From positions 28,824,166-28,888,165 of the forward strand of contig CAIIXF020000011.1 in assembly GCA_903813345.2 (NCBI GenBank): DNA of 64,000 bases, given 5' to 3'. The translations under genes were made by a program, and so were the position numbers. Positions 49,180 through 59,788 of this stretch are shown piece by piece; the stretch's first letter is position 1; each line of letters starts with the position of its first letter. Origin of the DNA: Owenia fusiformis (lineage: Eukaryota > Annelida > Polychaeta > Sabellida > Oweniidae). The notes beneath the pieces are model-generated. The model saw nothing but the letters and a program-made list of their open reading frames with translations, was not told the origin of the DNA and made no database searches.

Positions 49180-51646
49180 CTAACCAAGAACATACGTGTC
49201 CAGAAGGTCACTAAGGCTGCCGACGATTGCGGCGAACTTAGGATGCCCCGCAACGGTAAGTACTTGACCAACAATGGGAACGAGTACCCGCAGCATCGGT
49301 TTGGCATTCTCCCATGCACCCACTAATGTGGAACGGATGTCCCCGATACTTGATCCGGGCGTCTCGTCTATTTTATCCAAGAAAGCCCTGGCACTGGCCT
49401 TCATCATTCCATGCGGGTCGGTGTAGTATTCATTTCCGAATCCCCACGATACTAAGGCATGCAAAAGCCTATCTCCCTCTTCTTTGCGGTCGGCAGCTTT
49501 ATTATTTATAACGAACACCCGATCATCACAATCATGGCGCAGATTTTTGAGACATTCAGGTGCAGTTTCGAACAAACGATCAATTGAAAGACCACTATCT
49601 TCCAAACCATCCCCGTGTGTGCATAACATAATCGAATAGCGCATCATTCCATCACCGAACAGCTTCTTCATAAATTCAATAACTTTGTTATCTTCCTCGG
49701 TGAAGCGATTAATTTGAATGACAATACAGAAAACATGGGGGCCTGGAACAGCAAGACCAACGCATTTTATAATTTCGGCAAACAGTTGCCTTTCGTCGAA
49801 ACGATTGTCCATAAATCCAGGAGTATCTACGACGATCAATTCCTTATCCTCCATTTTCTTCTTACCAAAGTCGCAAACACTTGTTAGGGAGGCAAAACTG
49901 GGCAAACTCTGGAAAGTATTCTCGCCGAGGATTGTATTGGCGGTACAGCTCTTTCCTGCACCAGTCTTTCCCACGAGTATAAGCCTGAATTCATCCTTTC
50001 CTAGATCTGCCTTTAGATCGTCACCATGGGCTCCAGTATCTGAAAGATATGAGAACATCACTGGTGAGATTACAACGTACAGGGGCGTAGCCAGCTTTCA
50101 GTCAGGAGGGGTGCGATCGCCAAAAAAGGTTTTCAGTCAGGGGTGCGATTGTGGCATAAACAAGCCAAAAATTAAGATTTACCTTGAATTTTACAAAAAT
50201 TGATGCAACTTCCTTCAATTTAAAATTTAGCTAGAAGCTTCAAATAAAATGCATTTTAAAGCTCTTTTCTTATTCTATCTCAATGTTATATTCTTATTGG
50301 TTATTGGGGTGGGGCCACCCATCGCACCCCCCCCCCCCTGGCTACGCCTATGATGTATATAAAAAACAGGGATAACAGCCCAGTACACAAGACCCTCCTA
50401 ATAATCAGGAAAAGTGGATGAACTGAGACTGTCACAACTCGAGCATGTTCCACCTTCCCCTGTGAAGTAATCAAATAGTAAATAATATTTATATAATGAT
50501 ATATAATAAAAACAAACATTTCACATTTCGTCTACCTACAATCATGACAATGCTACGTCCCGTGCGTCTGGCCAACGTTTGATGGCATCCTGATTTACAT
50601 CGTTTTCTCTATTTCATATCCTCGGCTCTTCGACTTACTTTCCGATGAAGACAGGCCCCATTCAGATCAGGAACATGTTTATAAACAGAAATGACCCCAG
50701 GATGTCCTTATAAATTCTGGGCTGTCGGTGTTGTGAACCGGGGCTGTGAAATTTTTTTTTACTCAACAATAAAGCCGATTGAGAAAGAAATGAAAGCACT
50801 AGAAAGAAATAGAACTAGTGGAATAAAAGAGAGACGAGAAAATGAAGAGACAATCTTAAGAGAAACAAAAGGAACTGGAGAAGAAAAGAAGATGAAAAGA
50901 ATAAAAAGCTGGGAAGAGACCCAAACAGAAAAAATAAAACAAGTTAGTACGAAAGGAGGAAGTAAAATTAACTAGAACAACTTGAATCTAATCACAATTA
51001 TTTTTACATTTGGTCGACCTACAATTAAAGATCATTCTGAACTGATTGATTATCAAAACAAAATTATGTTTTGAAATTTGAACTGTGGTCTGAACAGAGA
51101 TCTACGTGGTGGCACAGAAACCAACAGGTGCCAGTACAATAGCTTTTTATATATTTGATGAAAATCATTATGGTTGACAAAATCCATGTGACCCTCCTGC
51201 ATACAGACACTGACGCCCGTCAGTGCAAGACACCCCCGAGAAGACACCTTTTCAAAGTGCGTTAAAATTTGCGTTCCATTCCAATTGTAAAAAGTATGCC
51301 TTGGTAACCAAAGTATATTCAGGTATAATCAATAATGCAACTGGCTTACTGTAGTATTTCGTTGCGATGTTGTTGTTTGTTCAATATAACCTTGCTTTAT
51401 ACAACTCACTATTTTACCAAATTACAAATTTACCTATTTACAAATTACCATTTTACTGATGTACATGTACTTACCATGTTCTGATGTGATCACTGGTTGA
51501 GCAGAAGCACTAGATGTTTCTGCATTATCCGTGAAATTCTCTGGATGCAAGAATCTTTGTCTGTGTTCGGAGTCCTTTTTAAAACAGCTGTCCCAGTATC
51601 TGCACAACTCCTTGTCAGTCGCTCCTGTCTCAACCCAATCAGACAT
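49180..51646 (-). CDS. AIG1/GIMAP-type GTPase with N-terminal PBZ zinc finger, 2 exons, 343 aa
   Basis: Exon 1 (51646-51475) ends at a GTAAGT donor and exon 2 (50039-49180) starts after CTTTCAG. Both are phase 1 and the join keeps frame. The ATG at 51646 has A at -3. Exon 1 encodes C15-x5-C21-x6-H28-x5-H34-P35 with K12 before the first Cys, Tyr17, aromatic-basic F22-K23 and F32. This is the PBZ finger pattern known from APLF and CHFR, which binds poly(ADP-ribose). The usual Gly after the Tyr is Trp here. Exon 2 is a complete AIG1 G domain: P-loop GKTGAGKS (81-88), DTPG (129-132) and THGDGL (198-203) in the G4 position. A moderately hydrophobic C-terminus follows (~306-340), possibly a membrane contact. 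GIMAPs are septin-like GTPases linked to immune cell survival and defence. PAR recognition is inferred. Confidence 0.88.
50083..50352. repeat. GTAGCCAG-type inverted-repeat element in the PBZ-GIMAP intron
   Basis: Begins CAGGGGCGTAGCCAGC and ends CTGGCTACGCCTATG, with GGGGTGCGATCGC facing ATCGCACCCC next to a C-run. It lies within 50 bp of the exon 2 acceptor. Confidence 0.75.
50353..51474 (-). other. Remainder of the PBZ-GIMAP intron
   Basis: Holds a purine-rich tract at about 50780-50970 that is open in one frame but has coding-unlike composition. No additional exon is evident. Confidence 0.4.
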
Positions 51647-52546
51647 GGTTTATTCGCCAAGATCTCCCCAGAGAGACATAAATGTTATAAAGCTCGATCT
51701 GTTCGTTGACGTTGTTATGAACCTGATACAATAGATGGCAGTTTGTATGACCTGGGAATTCAAGAATGAATCACAGCCTTCGACAATAACTAGACGCTGT
51801 CAAAACAGTAGTGTTAATCTTTGCATTCAACGTTTTGCAATCTGCATTAATCAATAACTCTTCGTAGACACTATTTTTATTATAGTATGACAGGTATCTA
51901 TTAAGTCACCGTGATCGTGTTGGTATAACAAAAAAGATTCGAATGATATTTACCCACACTTTCCTCCAAAATACGCCAATTGTACTTTGTTTTTTATGTT
52001 ATCCACATTTTTAATGCGTTACATTTTTTGTATCAAATTATAAAAAGAGAAAAAAGACAGTACAAAACAGAATGGAATTTAGGTGAGTCCAGGGTCTGGT
52101 CTATTTATATACATTTTATGAATATATACAGATCATGAATTCATTGCACTGCTATGAATTAAATAATCCAAAACCTCCCAGTACATAACCCTTATATATC
52201 TCATAAGGTTCTCACATGCATTGATTATGCGTAATTGCAGCTACCCTTTTAAAGATGCTTGAAAATGGTAGGGGTAAGGATAGAAGTTGCCACAAGGGAA
52301 TTAGTTTATTGGCTTATCAATAATATTAAGTTTACAATATCTTTTCTCATATTACAGGTAATAAAAAAGTTGCCCTCGACAGTATCTCTGAGACTACCGT
52401 TGCACAGCGAAATAGAGAAGTAAGGTCGATTTGACAACCCCAGTACCTTTCAATTGTGTACTACCAAAACCAAAAATACGAAAAAAATAAGAATCGGTGT
52501 CTTCTTTATCATATTAATACTTTATTCGTCTAAGGAACCAATAGTA
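51647..52546. other. Upstream flank of the PBZ-GIMAP gene
   Basis: About 0.9 kb with no exon or clear repeat. The promoter of the minus-strand gene should be here. Confidence 0.4.
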
Positions 52547-53942
52547 AAGCTATGTTCACACCAACGGCGAATGCCACGCTTTAAATCGGCGAGCAAAGCG
52601 CCGTCATTTTTGTCATTTTTGTTCATACCAACGGCGCTTTGATGGCGCTTTAAAGCGGCGTGTAAAGCGGCACCAAAGCGTAACAAAGCTTGATTAAAGC
52701 GTCGGGGTCGCAATAGGTCGTAGAAAAGCTCGGAGTAAAGCGGGATATTCGGCAAGAGCGCCAAAAAATTTTAAACTGTTTAAAAATTTTGGGCGCTCTG
52801 TTACGAATTGATTAAAGCGCCGAGAGCGTATCAAAGCTTAACAAACCGTAACAAAGCTCAGAAAAGCTTGATCCAAAGCGTAGGAAAGCTTAACATAGCT
52901 CTGATAGGTTCCTCACGCTTTGATCCCGCTTTGACCAGGCTTTGTTACGCTTGAAATCACGCTTTGATAAGGTTTGATAAGCATTATTACGCTTTGATTC
53001 GATAATGACGCTTTAAATCAGGCTCTGATACGATTGCCAAGCTCTGTTGTGCATTGTTACGCTCTGTTAAGCTCTGTCATGCATCGGAAAATGTCGAGAT
53101 CGCCGATTTCATGCCGCTTTTGATCCAATAACTAATTATATAAAGATGCAGTAGATCCATAAAACCATTGCATCTTTGACTCGAGAACACGATGGCAGAA
53201 AAACAAGATCCAGAAATTCCAGATGGACCAGAGCATGACCTATCTGAAGAAGACATGATGTTTGTCGCACCGCGTGATATAGCGTATGGAAACTTGTCAA
53301 GCGTAACAAAGCCTAGCAAAGCGTTTCAATCCTTGATTAAAGCGTCTCAATTCGTTGGAAAGCTTGAGAGTCCTTCATGAAAGTGTAGCAAACAGTGTCA
53401 GATATTGATGAAAGCGTCTGACCTCGTGTCAGATCTTCATGCCAGATCGTAGCAAATCTTGAGACATCTTAACGAAGCGTATCAAGTGGTAACAGACAGT
53501 GAAGAGACTGGGGTCCCCGCTTTGCATGAACCAAGCTCTGTAAAGCTTTCCTACGCTTTGGGTCAAGCTTTGCTGAGCTTTGTTACGGTTTATTAAGCCT
53601 TGATACGCTCTCGGCGCTTAAAATTATCAATTCGTAACCGATTATCCCACTTTACTCCGAGCTTTTCTACTACCTATTACGACCCCGACGCTTTAATCAA
53701 GCTTTGTTACGCTTTGGTGCCGCTTTACAAGCCGCTTTAAAGCGCCATCAAAGCGCCGTTGGTGCGAACGTAGCTTAAACAGTTTTAATTTTTTGCGCTC
53801 TTGCCGAATATCCCGCTTTACTCCGAGCTTTTCTACTACCTATTACGACCCCGACGCTTAAATCAAGCTTTGTTACGCTTTGGTGCCGCTTTACAAGCCG
53901 CTTTAAAGCGCCATCAAAGCGCCATAGGTGTGAACGTAGCTT
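52547..53942. mobile_element. 1.4-kb foldback element composed of AAAGCG/CGCTTT words
   Basis: The ends read AAGCTATGTTCACACCAACG and TAGGTGTGAACGTAGCTT. The left ~230 bp is the reverse complement of the right ~130 bp. The right end is present twice in tandem (about 53646-53778 and 53812-53942). Nearly all of the interior consists of diverged 10-12-bp words such as ACGCTTTGTT, AAGCTTTG and AAAGCGTA, changing orientation near the middle. A short open frame (53192-53380) begins at an ATG with a different, gene-like composition. No transposase is visible. Confidence 0.8.
53192..53380 (+). other. Short open frame inside the foldback element, possible captured exon
   Basis: 62 codons from an ATG with a fair context (ACGATGG). 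The first ~30 residues are acidic and gene-like (MAEKQDPEIPDGPEHDLSEE), after which the frame runs back into AAAGCG words. It may be a captured fragment of a host gene. I see no domain, and expression is unknown. Confidence 0.3.
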
Positions 53943-56012
53943 AAGCAATATTAATAGAACTTTTAGTCGCGTCTAGTGCGTGACATATTTTAGATAATTT
54001 ATCAACGGAAGAATATTTGTAGAAGAATATTATAAGCACTTTAGAGATGTTATAAAACAATGGCAGCCAGAATCTCTAATTAGCTTGTACTTGGCATAAG
54101 AACAGCTATTCTGTTATAACTATAACACTGTACACTGGTGATTTCCCCACATAAACTTCTGGAGGTATTGGTTTTTCACTATCGTCAAGAGTGGCCTCCA
54201 TACAGTAAGGCATCAATAGAATCTAAATCGAATAAAACGGTTTTATAACATCTTTAAAGCTACTTAAATGCAAATCCAATTCCATTCATATACAAGAAAG
54301 TGTAAAACAAGTTTATGCTGTTTCACGTGGCTCTATATCGAAAGTTTGTATTACTATATTAATAAAGTCATTTCAAGTTCTTCGACGTAAATAACCAAGG
54401 TCAGTTCAGTAAAATATTGGCAAAGTACTTGAACGAAATAAATCATTGATGCTAACTAAGAGATACCAAGGTAAATATCCTTTGTGCTCGAAGTACTTTT
54501 AATGTAGGTGACGAATTCGATCTTATCAGTACAAGCAAAGATGGACTTATTCAATTGTAGATTGCCAAAACTTGAAAGATTTGGTCTGAGGTAACTTTCC
54601 TAAGTATAACTAAGCCTCATAGTCACATATGCTCCACGGCGGGCGTAGCTTCTGATCGATATACAAAATCTACATCATACGGCCTATCCCTATATTTTAT
54701 GCTGCAATCGATTTTGGGATCAGCTACGGCCGCCGTATGGCTGCCGTAGATCAAATGTGTCTGAGGAATTAGAAGGCTCGGTTGCTCAATTTCCAGTTTA
54801 TTTGTTTTAATTTTTCACTTTTACACCCTCTGTTCTTTGTTACCACTTCAATATTTATTTATCATATTTTCAGATACAAGTTTACAATATGAACAGGTTA
54901 TTACAAAAATTCCAACAGAGTCGTAACATTTATTGGACAATTTGTTGATAACTCTTGACAATACAAGTGCTTGAAAGAGGCAATAAAAGCTGATCCAAAG
55001 GGTACTACGTATGGTATAGCTTACATTGAGATCATCAAACGGCATCACATTGCACTCAATTACTAAGATGACAGTGCACGTACAAGGTGACCCAGAAATG
55101 CAGCTCACCTTTTGAATAACTTCGTTAGTTTTGTTGGAATCTTTGCTTCTTGCGTAAAACCTAGAGTGCAAAACACGTAAAATAATAACTGATCTTGCAC
55201 CAACGACTTTGAGGTTTGGAAAAACCATTCGTTCCGTACTCGCATCACAGGTTTACGATTTGAACCTATTCAAGGAAATGCGTCATTACATAGAGAGTTA
55301 TTTCAAATTTAGCTAAATTCTCTTGGGGTCACCCTGTAAATACAAACAATGCGTGTGTGATTGCCTATCCTATCTCAAACAATGTGGGGCGTGTGGTTTA
55401 TGCTTCCGCTACACATTAGCTAGGATTTTAAAATGCAAAGTTAATTATGCCAATTTACGGTAGACTGTGTATTTTATTTATTTATTTATTTATTTATTTA
55501 CAGTGTCACCCGTAATTATACGGCCAGCCTCCAAAGGCTTATGAGACACAATTACAATTATATTATAAGGAGATAAGTTAGAATTAACACTTAAGATATT
55601 ATATGACGACATACATGTCCGCAAGTAATAACAAAAGTCATCCCTCTGAGCACACCTTTCAATAGACATTACTGCAAGCTGAATATATGAGGATATCTTA
55701 CAGGTGAAGTGCAGTGAAAACAAGTTAAAAACAAACAAGCAGACAAATAAAACTATGCCTTAACACCTTCTACTTAAATTGAACAAACAAGAGCTACGTA
55801 CGATAAGAAGAGTTTGCAACGAAATAGAAAAATTACTCGATAAGGGAGTTGATGTACTAGATATAGTCGGCGGTATACAATATCATCCCATTGTAGAATC
55901 TGATAAGAAGTCTCAAATTCTATGAATCCTGAGGATGTACTTCACCACAGAATTAATATCTTTATTTTGGAATGCGAATTGGAGTATCTGAACAACATCT
56001 AAGAAGGTCATC
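53943..56012. other. Intergenic region upstream of the GPCR gene
   Basis: Apart from the MITE at 54609-54770 and a (TTTA)n microsatellite at 55471-55500, I see no exon or RNA gene. The GPCR promoter should lie in the right part. Confidence 0.45.
54609..54770. repeat. CCTCGGTCACATATG-type MITE, copy 2
   Basis: AGCCTCATAGTCACATATGC at the left faces GATCAAATGTGTCTGAGG at the right. It shares the CTATATTTTATGCTGCA block with the copy at 34624-34862. Confidence 0.7.
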
Positions 56013-57143
56013 ATGGATAATTTAACAACTATGGGTATGTTCATTTCAGATTCGATGGATAAAGCTACAGCTGAAACAATGAAACTTGCCAATGATTGCA
56101 TCGCTGTGCCATACCATCAAAGGATCAACTATGTAGATTGTGGTGTAGACGCTGACGATATTACGTTCTGTGCAATTTTAGATACGTTCGAGCTGGTGAA
56201 ATCAGCATTGCTGACTTTGTTATGTGTTATAGCTATTATTGCGAATGTCACTACTCTAATTGCAACGTTTCATGTTAAACCACCACGCAAGGCACACCAC
56301 TATCTGTTCAGAAACCTGTTCATCGTCGACATCCTAGCGTCCGTAGCGCAGTTGGTGAACGCTTCGAGGAGCCTTGTCGGATCCCTGGAATTTGAAATCC
56401 TTCCAGTGCAAAACACGAAACTAAACTACACCGTGACGTACGCCCCGTTATGTGCTGCATTCTCATGTTCAGTGTTTGCGCTCCTTGGTTTGGCCATACA
56501 GCGATACATCGCCGTTTGTTACCCGTTACATCATAGCTCCATCTGTACGAAACGCAATGCATCAATTTATATCACGTGTAGTTGGATGGTGGCGATAATT
56601 CTGGGAGTTCTAGTCCTCATGTGGTCTGCCTGTGTTCTGCCAGTGAAAGACTTTTTGCTACCCATAATTCCTGCTATTGGACTTTTCCTGATTCTCATCA
56701 TCATCGGCATGTGCTTCTGGGTTTACGCCAAGACACGGCAAGCCATGGCAAACTTCAGGCTACTACAAGAAAAAGCCAGCAAAAATCGTCGTAAAAGCAT
56801 CAAAGATAGCCACAATGCTATCATAACAACGCTACTCCTGACGCTGACGTTGATCATCTCTATCATACCGTTCCTCGTCACTAGTGTTTTTATACTGAGC
56901 AAATTCAACGTTCCGCGCTGGTTGAACGCACTGACAGACGGTCTACTGTTTTTGAACTACATCTCCGATCCAATTATATATCCCCTCAGAACAAGGGACA
57001 TGCAGGAAGCATATAAAAGAATGTGGAGACGATGTGGGTGTACGTGTTGTAGTAAACAGAGTGAAAACACGTCAAAATATTCAACTCCGAAGATTAGAAC
57101 TGTTTCTATGACAACAACAACATCAGAAATATCAACATTGTAA
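56013..57143 (+). CDS. Class A (rhodopsin-type) GPCR, intronless, 376 aa
   Basis: The ATG at 56013 has A at -3 and G at +4. The extracellular N-terminus (~60 aa) has a sequon at N3. Seven spans lie near 62-86, 98-120, 144-170, 184-207, 214-240, 268-296 and 305-326. Class A landmarks are N78 in TM1, D106 in TM2 (NLFIVDILAS), R164 at the base of TM3 and W191 in TM4. Key motifs deviate: QRY (163-165) replaces E/DRY, SIIPF stands where CWxP is expected in TM6, and DPIIY (319-323) replaces NPxxY. A Cys cluster CGCTCC (341-346) is a likely palmitoylation site. The short second extracellular loop and overall layout recall the MECO cluster (melanocortin, EDG, cannabinoid, adenosine), but the ligand cannot be read from sequence. 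Confidence 0.93.
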   Translation: MDNLTTMGMFISDSMDKATAETMKLANDCIAVPYHQRINYVDCGVDADDITFCAILDTFELVKSALLTLLCVIAIIANVTTLIATFHVKPPRKAHHYLFRNLFIVDILASVAQLVNASRSLVGSLEFEILPVQNTKLNYTVTYAPLCAAFSCSVFALLGLAIQRYIAVCYPLHHSSICTKRNASIYITCSWMVAIILGVLVLMWSACVLPVKDFLLPIIPAIGLFLILIIIGMCFWVYAKTRQAMANFRLLQEKASKNRRKSIKDSHNAIITTLLLTLTLIISIIPFLVTSVFILSKFNVPRWLNALTDGLLFLNYISDPIIYPLRTRDMQEAYKRMWRRCGCTCCSKQSENTSKYSTPKIRTVSMTTTTSEISTL

Positions 57144-57529
57144 GACATGCATGGATCCGAGGTTGTGGTTAATGACCAGCTGCAGTTTATAGGGCTCATG
57201 AATTTAAAAAAAAACATGAATATTTGGTTGTATCTATGATGAAGAATCCACGTGAATCGTGATCATTATCTGAACCAATTGTTCCACTGAAGAACTGCAC
57301 CACTTAATATTGTACCACTAGAGAACTACACCTCTCGGATTCTTTGACAATAGACAACTGCACAACTAGGGGACTAATTAAGATCCAAATTATGTATAAA
57401 TGAAACGATTTCATCACCCCTAGTAATTGATGTGGGGAGCAAGCAACATTAGCACCCGTACACATAATGCACAAGGGCGGAGTCCTTGTACATTATCATG
57501 ATGGGCGAGTATATGCATGAATGCTTTTA

Positions 57530-57535
57530 AATAAA
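57530..57535 (+). terminator. Candidate poly(A) signal of the GPCR gene
   Basis: AATAAA about 390 nt beyond the stop codon. Confidence 0.45.
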
Positions 57536-59788
57536 GAAGTCCAGTTCCCAGGTCCAGCTCTTTGTGAAACCATAATGCACTGTGACATAATAAATAACGC
57601 ATTGTAGAATAATGTTACTGCTCAATTGACCATATAACTTGAATTATGGACTAAAATATACTCTGATTGACTGAGACACATTTGACTTATTTAATTTTTC
57701 ATAGTTACTTTAGACACATAGGCAGATAGATACGTGGAGATGAAAAATATAGTCGAAACTCCCTAATATAAAATGCTTCTGAAAAATAACTTTCTTGCAT
57801 CACTTTGCTACTATTCGCAGCCTATGTACAAAAAATAGAACTTTTAACAAAATTAATAATAATTTATTAAAATTACACGTTTCAAATATTACATTTAACT
57901 TGTTCAAGAGTATATCAATGGTTATCATAATAACTATGGTTAAGCTGGTAATATATGAGCTGATGAGTTGGGAGCCCAATAATAACAATGTCCAGCTGTA
58001 ATTTAATTTGATAAAAATTTTGTTATTCCTCGAATACATCATGCACTTGATTAATCAAAATATTTATCTCCACATAAAAGTGTGAAAAATACTCTAGATA
58101 TTTCATTAATTATTGATCAATTCTAGAATGGGATGCTAGTAACTCTACTAAAAATACTTCATTTTTAATGATAGCTTCTAGTAAGGGGTCAGATCAATAT
58201 ATCATTAAGATTGAAGGCTTAAATAAATATAAAGTATATGCAAAGAAATGTCTCAAAAATTGAGTACAGTAATTAATTTTGTTTTTGAGGGTAGACCATT
58301 TTTTATGCCATCAACTTTTGCTAAATAAAAGTAGTGAAGAGAGTGAAGATCAATGTTTTAACAAAGTTATAAGAACATTATTTGACACCATTAATATGTT
58401 GACCTGACCCATAAGTTACTCTTAAACATGTATTTATTTATAAAGCTATAATAAATATCTTACATTCATATTTTACACTTTATATACAAAATGAAATTGA
58501 ACAAATTTCATTGTTCAATAGAAAGACATTTCTTGAAGTTACCTCGAGTTAATAGTACTTTGTATTTGTATGAAAAAAAATGACATAACATTTGATAACA
58601 GTTGCAGAATGAAGGCATACACAGCCAATCTCTAACAGTTACCATACAGTGCTGTTTTGGCTAGGGTACTGTTCTGTACGGTAAACTATGGTACTGTACA
58701 GTACGGTATCATAGACTCAAACAGTACTGTACAGTATCATACTCTTAATGTACCATATGGTACAGTGATTTCAGAATGTGCATTAAGGTAGGACTGTCTT
58801 AGAAAATGCTGAATTCTTTGCACTAATATAATTCCACCTGATGTCAATTTAATTGCACTTGTACATTAAGGTAGCCAGAGTAGGATGCATGTTTGAAATT
58901 AATAAACATGGAATCCTGTAAGGCCCTTATAGCTAAGAGTACATATCAGAACATTATTAGCTACAAAATGTTATAAATCCACATTGTAACCATGGATATT
59001 GTAACATCATAATATCGTTGCAGATAATAGGCCTAGAAATTCTTAATTTTACAAAATCTTGTTATGTACCCTGGTTTACTCAGTCTACTTTGCCTACCTT
59101 AATCTGTAAATATCATGTGTATTTAGAACATCATGGATGCATACTTTCTGAAGAAGGAACATAGAGACTGGGTCCCATAATGACATATAGTGTAGTATAT
59201 TAGGTTACAGTTGTACATCTATATATGGGTCCTAATATTGTATGTCCATATAAGAGCCCTTTCCAATATATGTCCATATTTGGTTCCTTTTGAGTTGTAT
59301 GTCCATATTGTGGCTCTATTTTGTTGTATCCTCAACGTGTACAGGCAGGGCTCAAAAGTCCTTATGGGTTACACTCTGTGGATATATATTAGATCTGATG
59401 GTTATTACAAATTACTGCACAAAACGTTGTGATGCTACATGGCACAGCTTTATCCAAATATCATAATATTGTACACAGTTTCGACTGAAAAACAAAAGAT
59501 ACCATATATAAGGTATATTGTGCATGTATTGTCATTGTAGAGAAACATCAAATATTGAATCAAATGACAATCTTTAATGTTATTGATTATTAATTACCTA
59601 ATTGCAAAAATGACTGCACCTAAAGCACCTTGAATGGCAGGAAGATTATTCACCAAGTTTCATTGCTATTTCATCTTTTAAATGCAGATATATGAACATT
59701 AAAAATAGATTAAAAATACCACTGACTCTGTTATGTTAATTCGCATATAGCCATATGAGAAATACTACAAATTGAAATAAAAACTGAC
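57536..59788. other. Region between the GPCR and the charged-protein gene
   Basis: About 2.2 kb of A/T-rich DNA. It contains a cluster of GTACTGTACAGTAC-like palindromes at about 58650-58770. The 3' exons of the minus-strand charged-protein gene may lie here, but I found none I trust. Confidence 0.4.
58650..58770. repeat. Cluster of TACTGTACAGTA palindromes
   Basis: Five or six overlapping variants of GGTACTGTACAGTACGG occur within about 120 bp, ending with ACCATATGGTACAGTG. Confidence 0.6.

Noticed and set aside
20918-50340. Runs of 9-16 C at about 20918, 28966, 34100, 35390 and 50326
   Set aside because: Homopolymers, mostly at repeat ends and prone to sequencing error. No function claimed.
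50691-50975. 94-codon Lys/Glu-rich frame in the PBZ-GIMAP intron
   Set aside because: Purine-rich simple sequence with no splice partner.
54848-55228. 126-codon open frame on the minus strand
   Set aside because: No domain, no splice partner and A/T-driven composition. Chance is the simplest explanation.
59099-59148. Possible further exon of the charged-protein gene (CTTCTTCAG acceptor, GTAGGC donor)
   Set aside because: Only about 16 residues, no compositional similarity and no next exon to join. Too weak to call.
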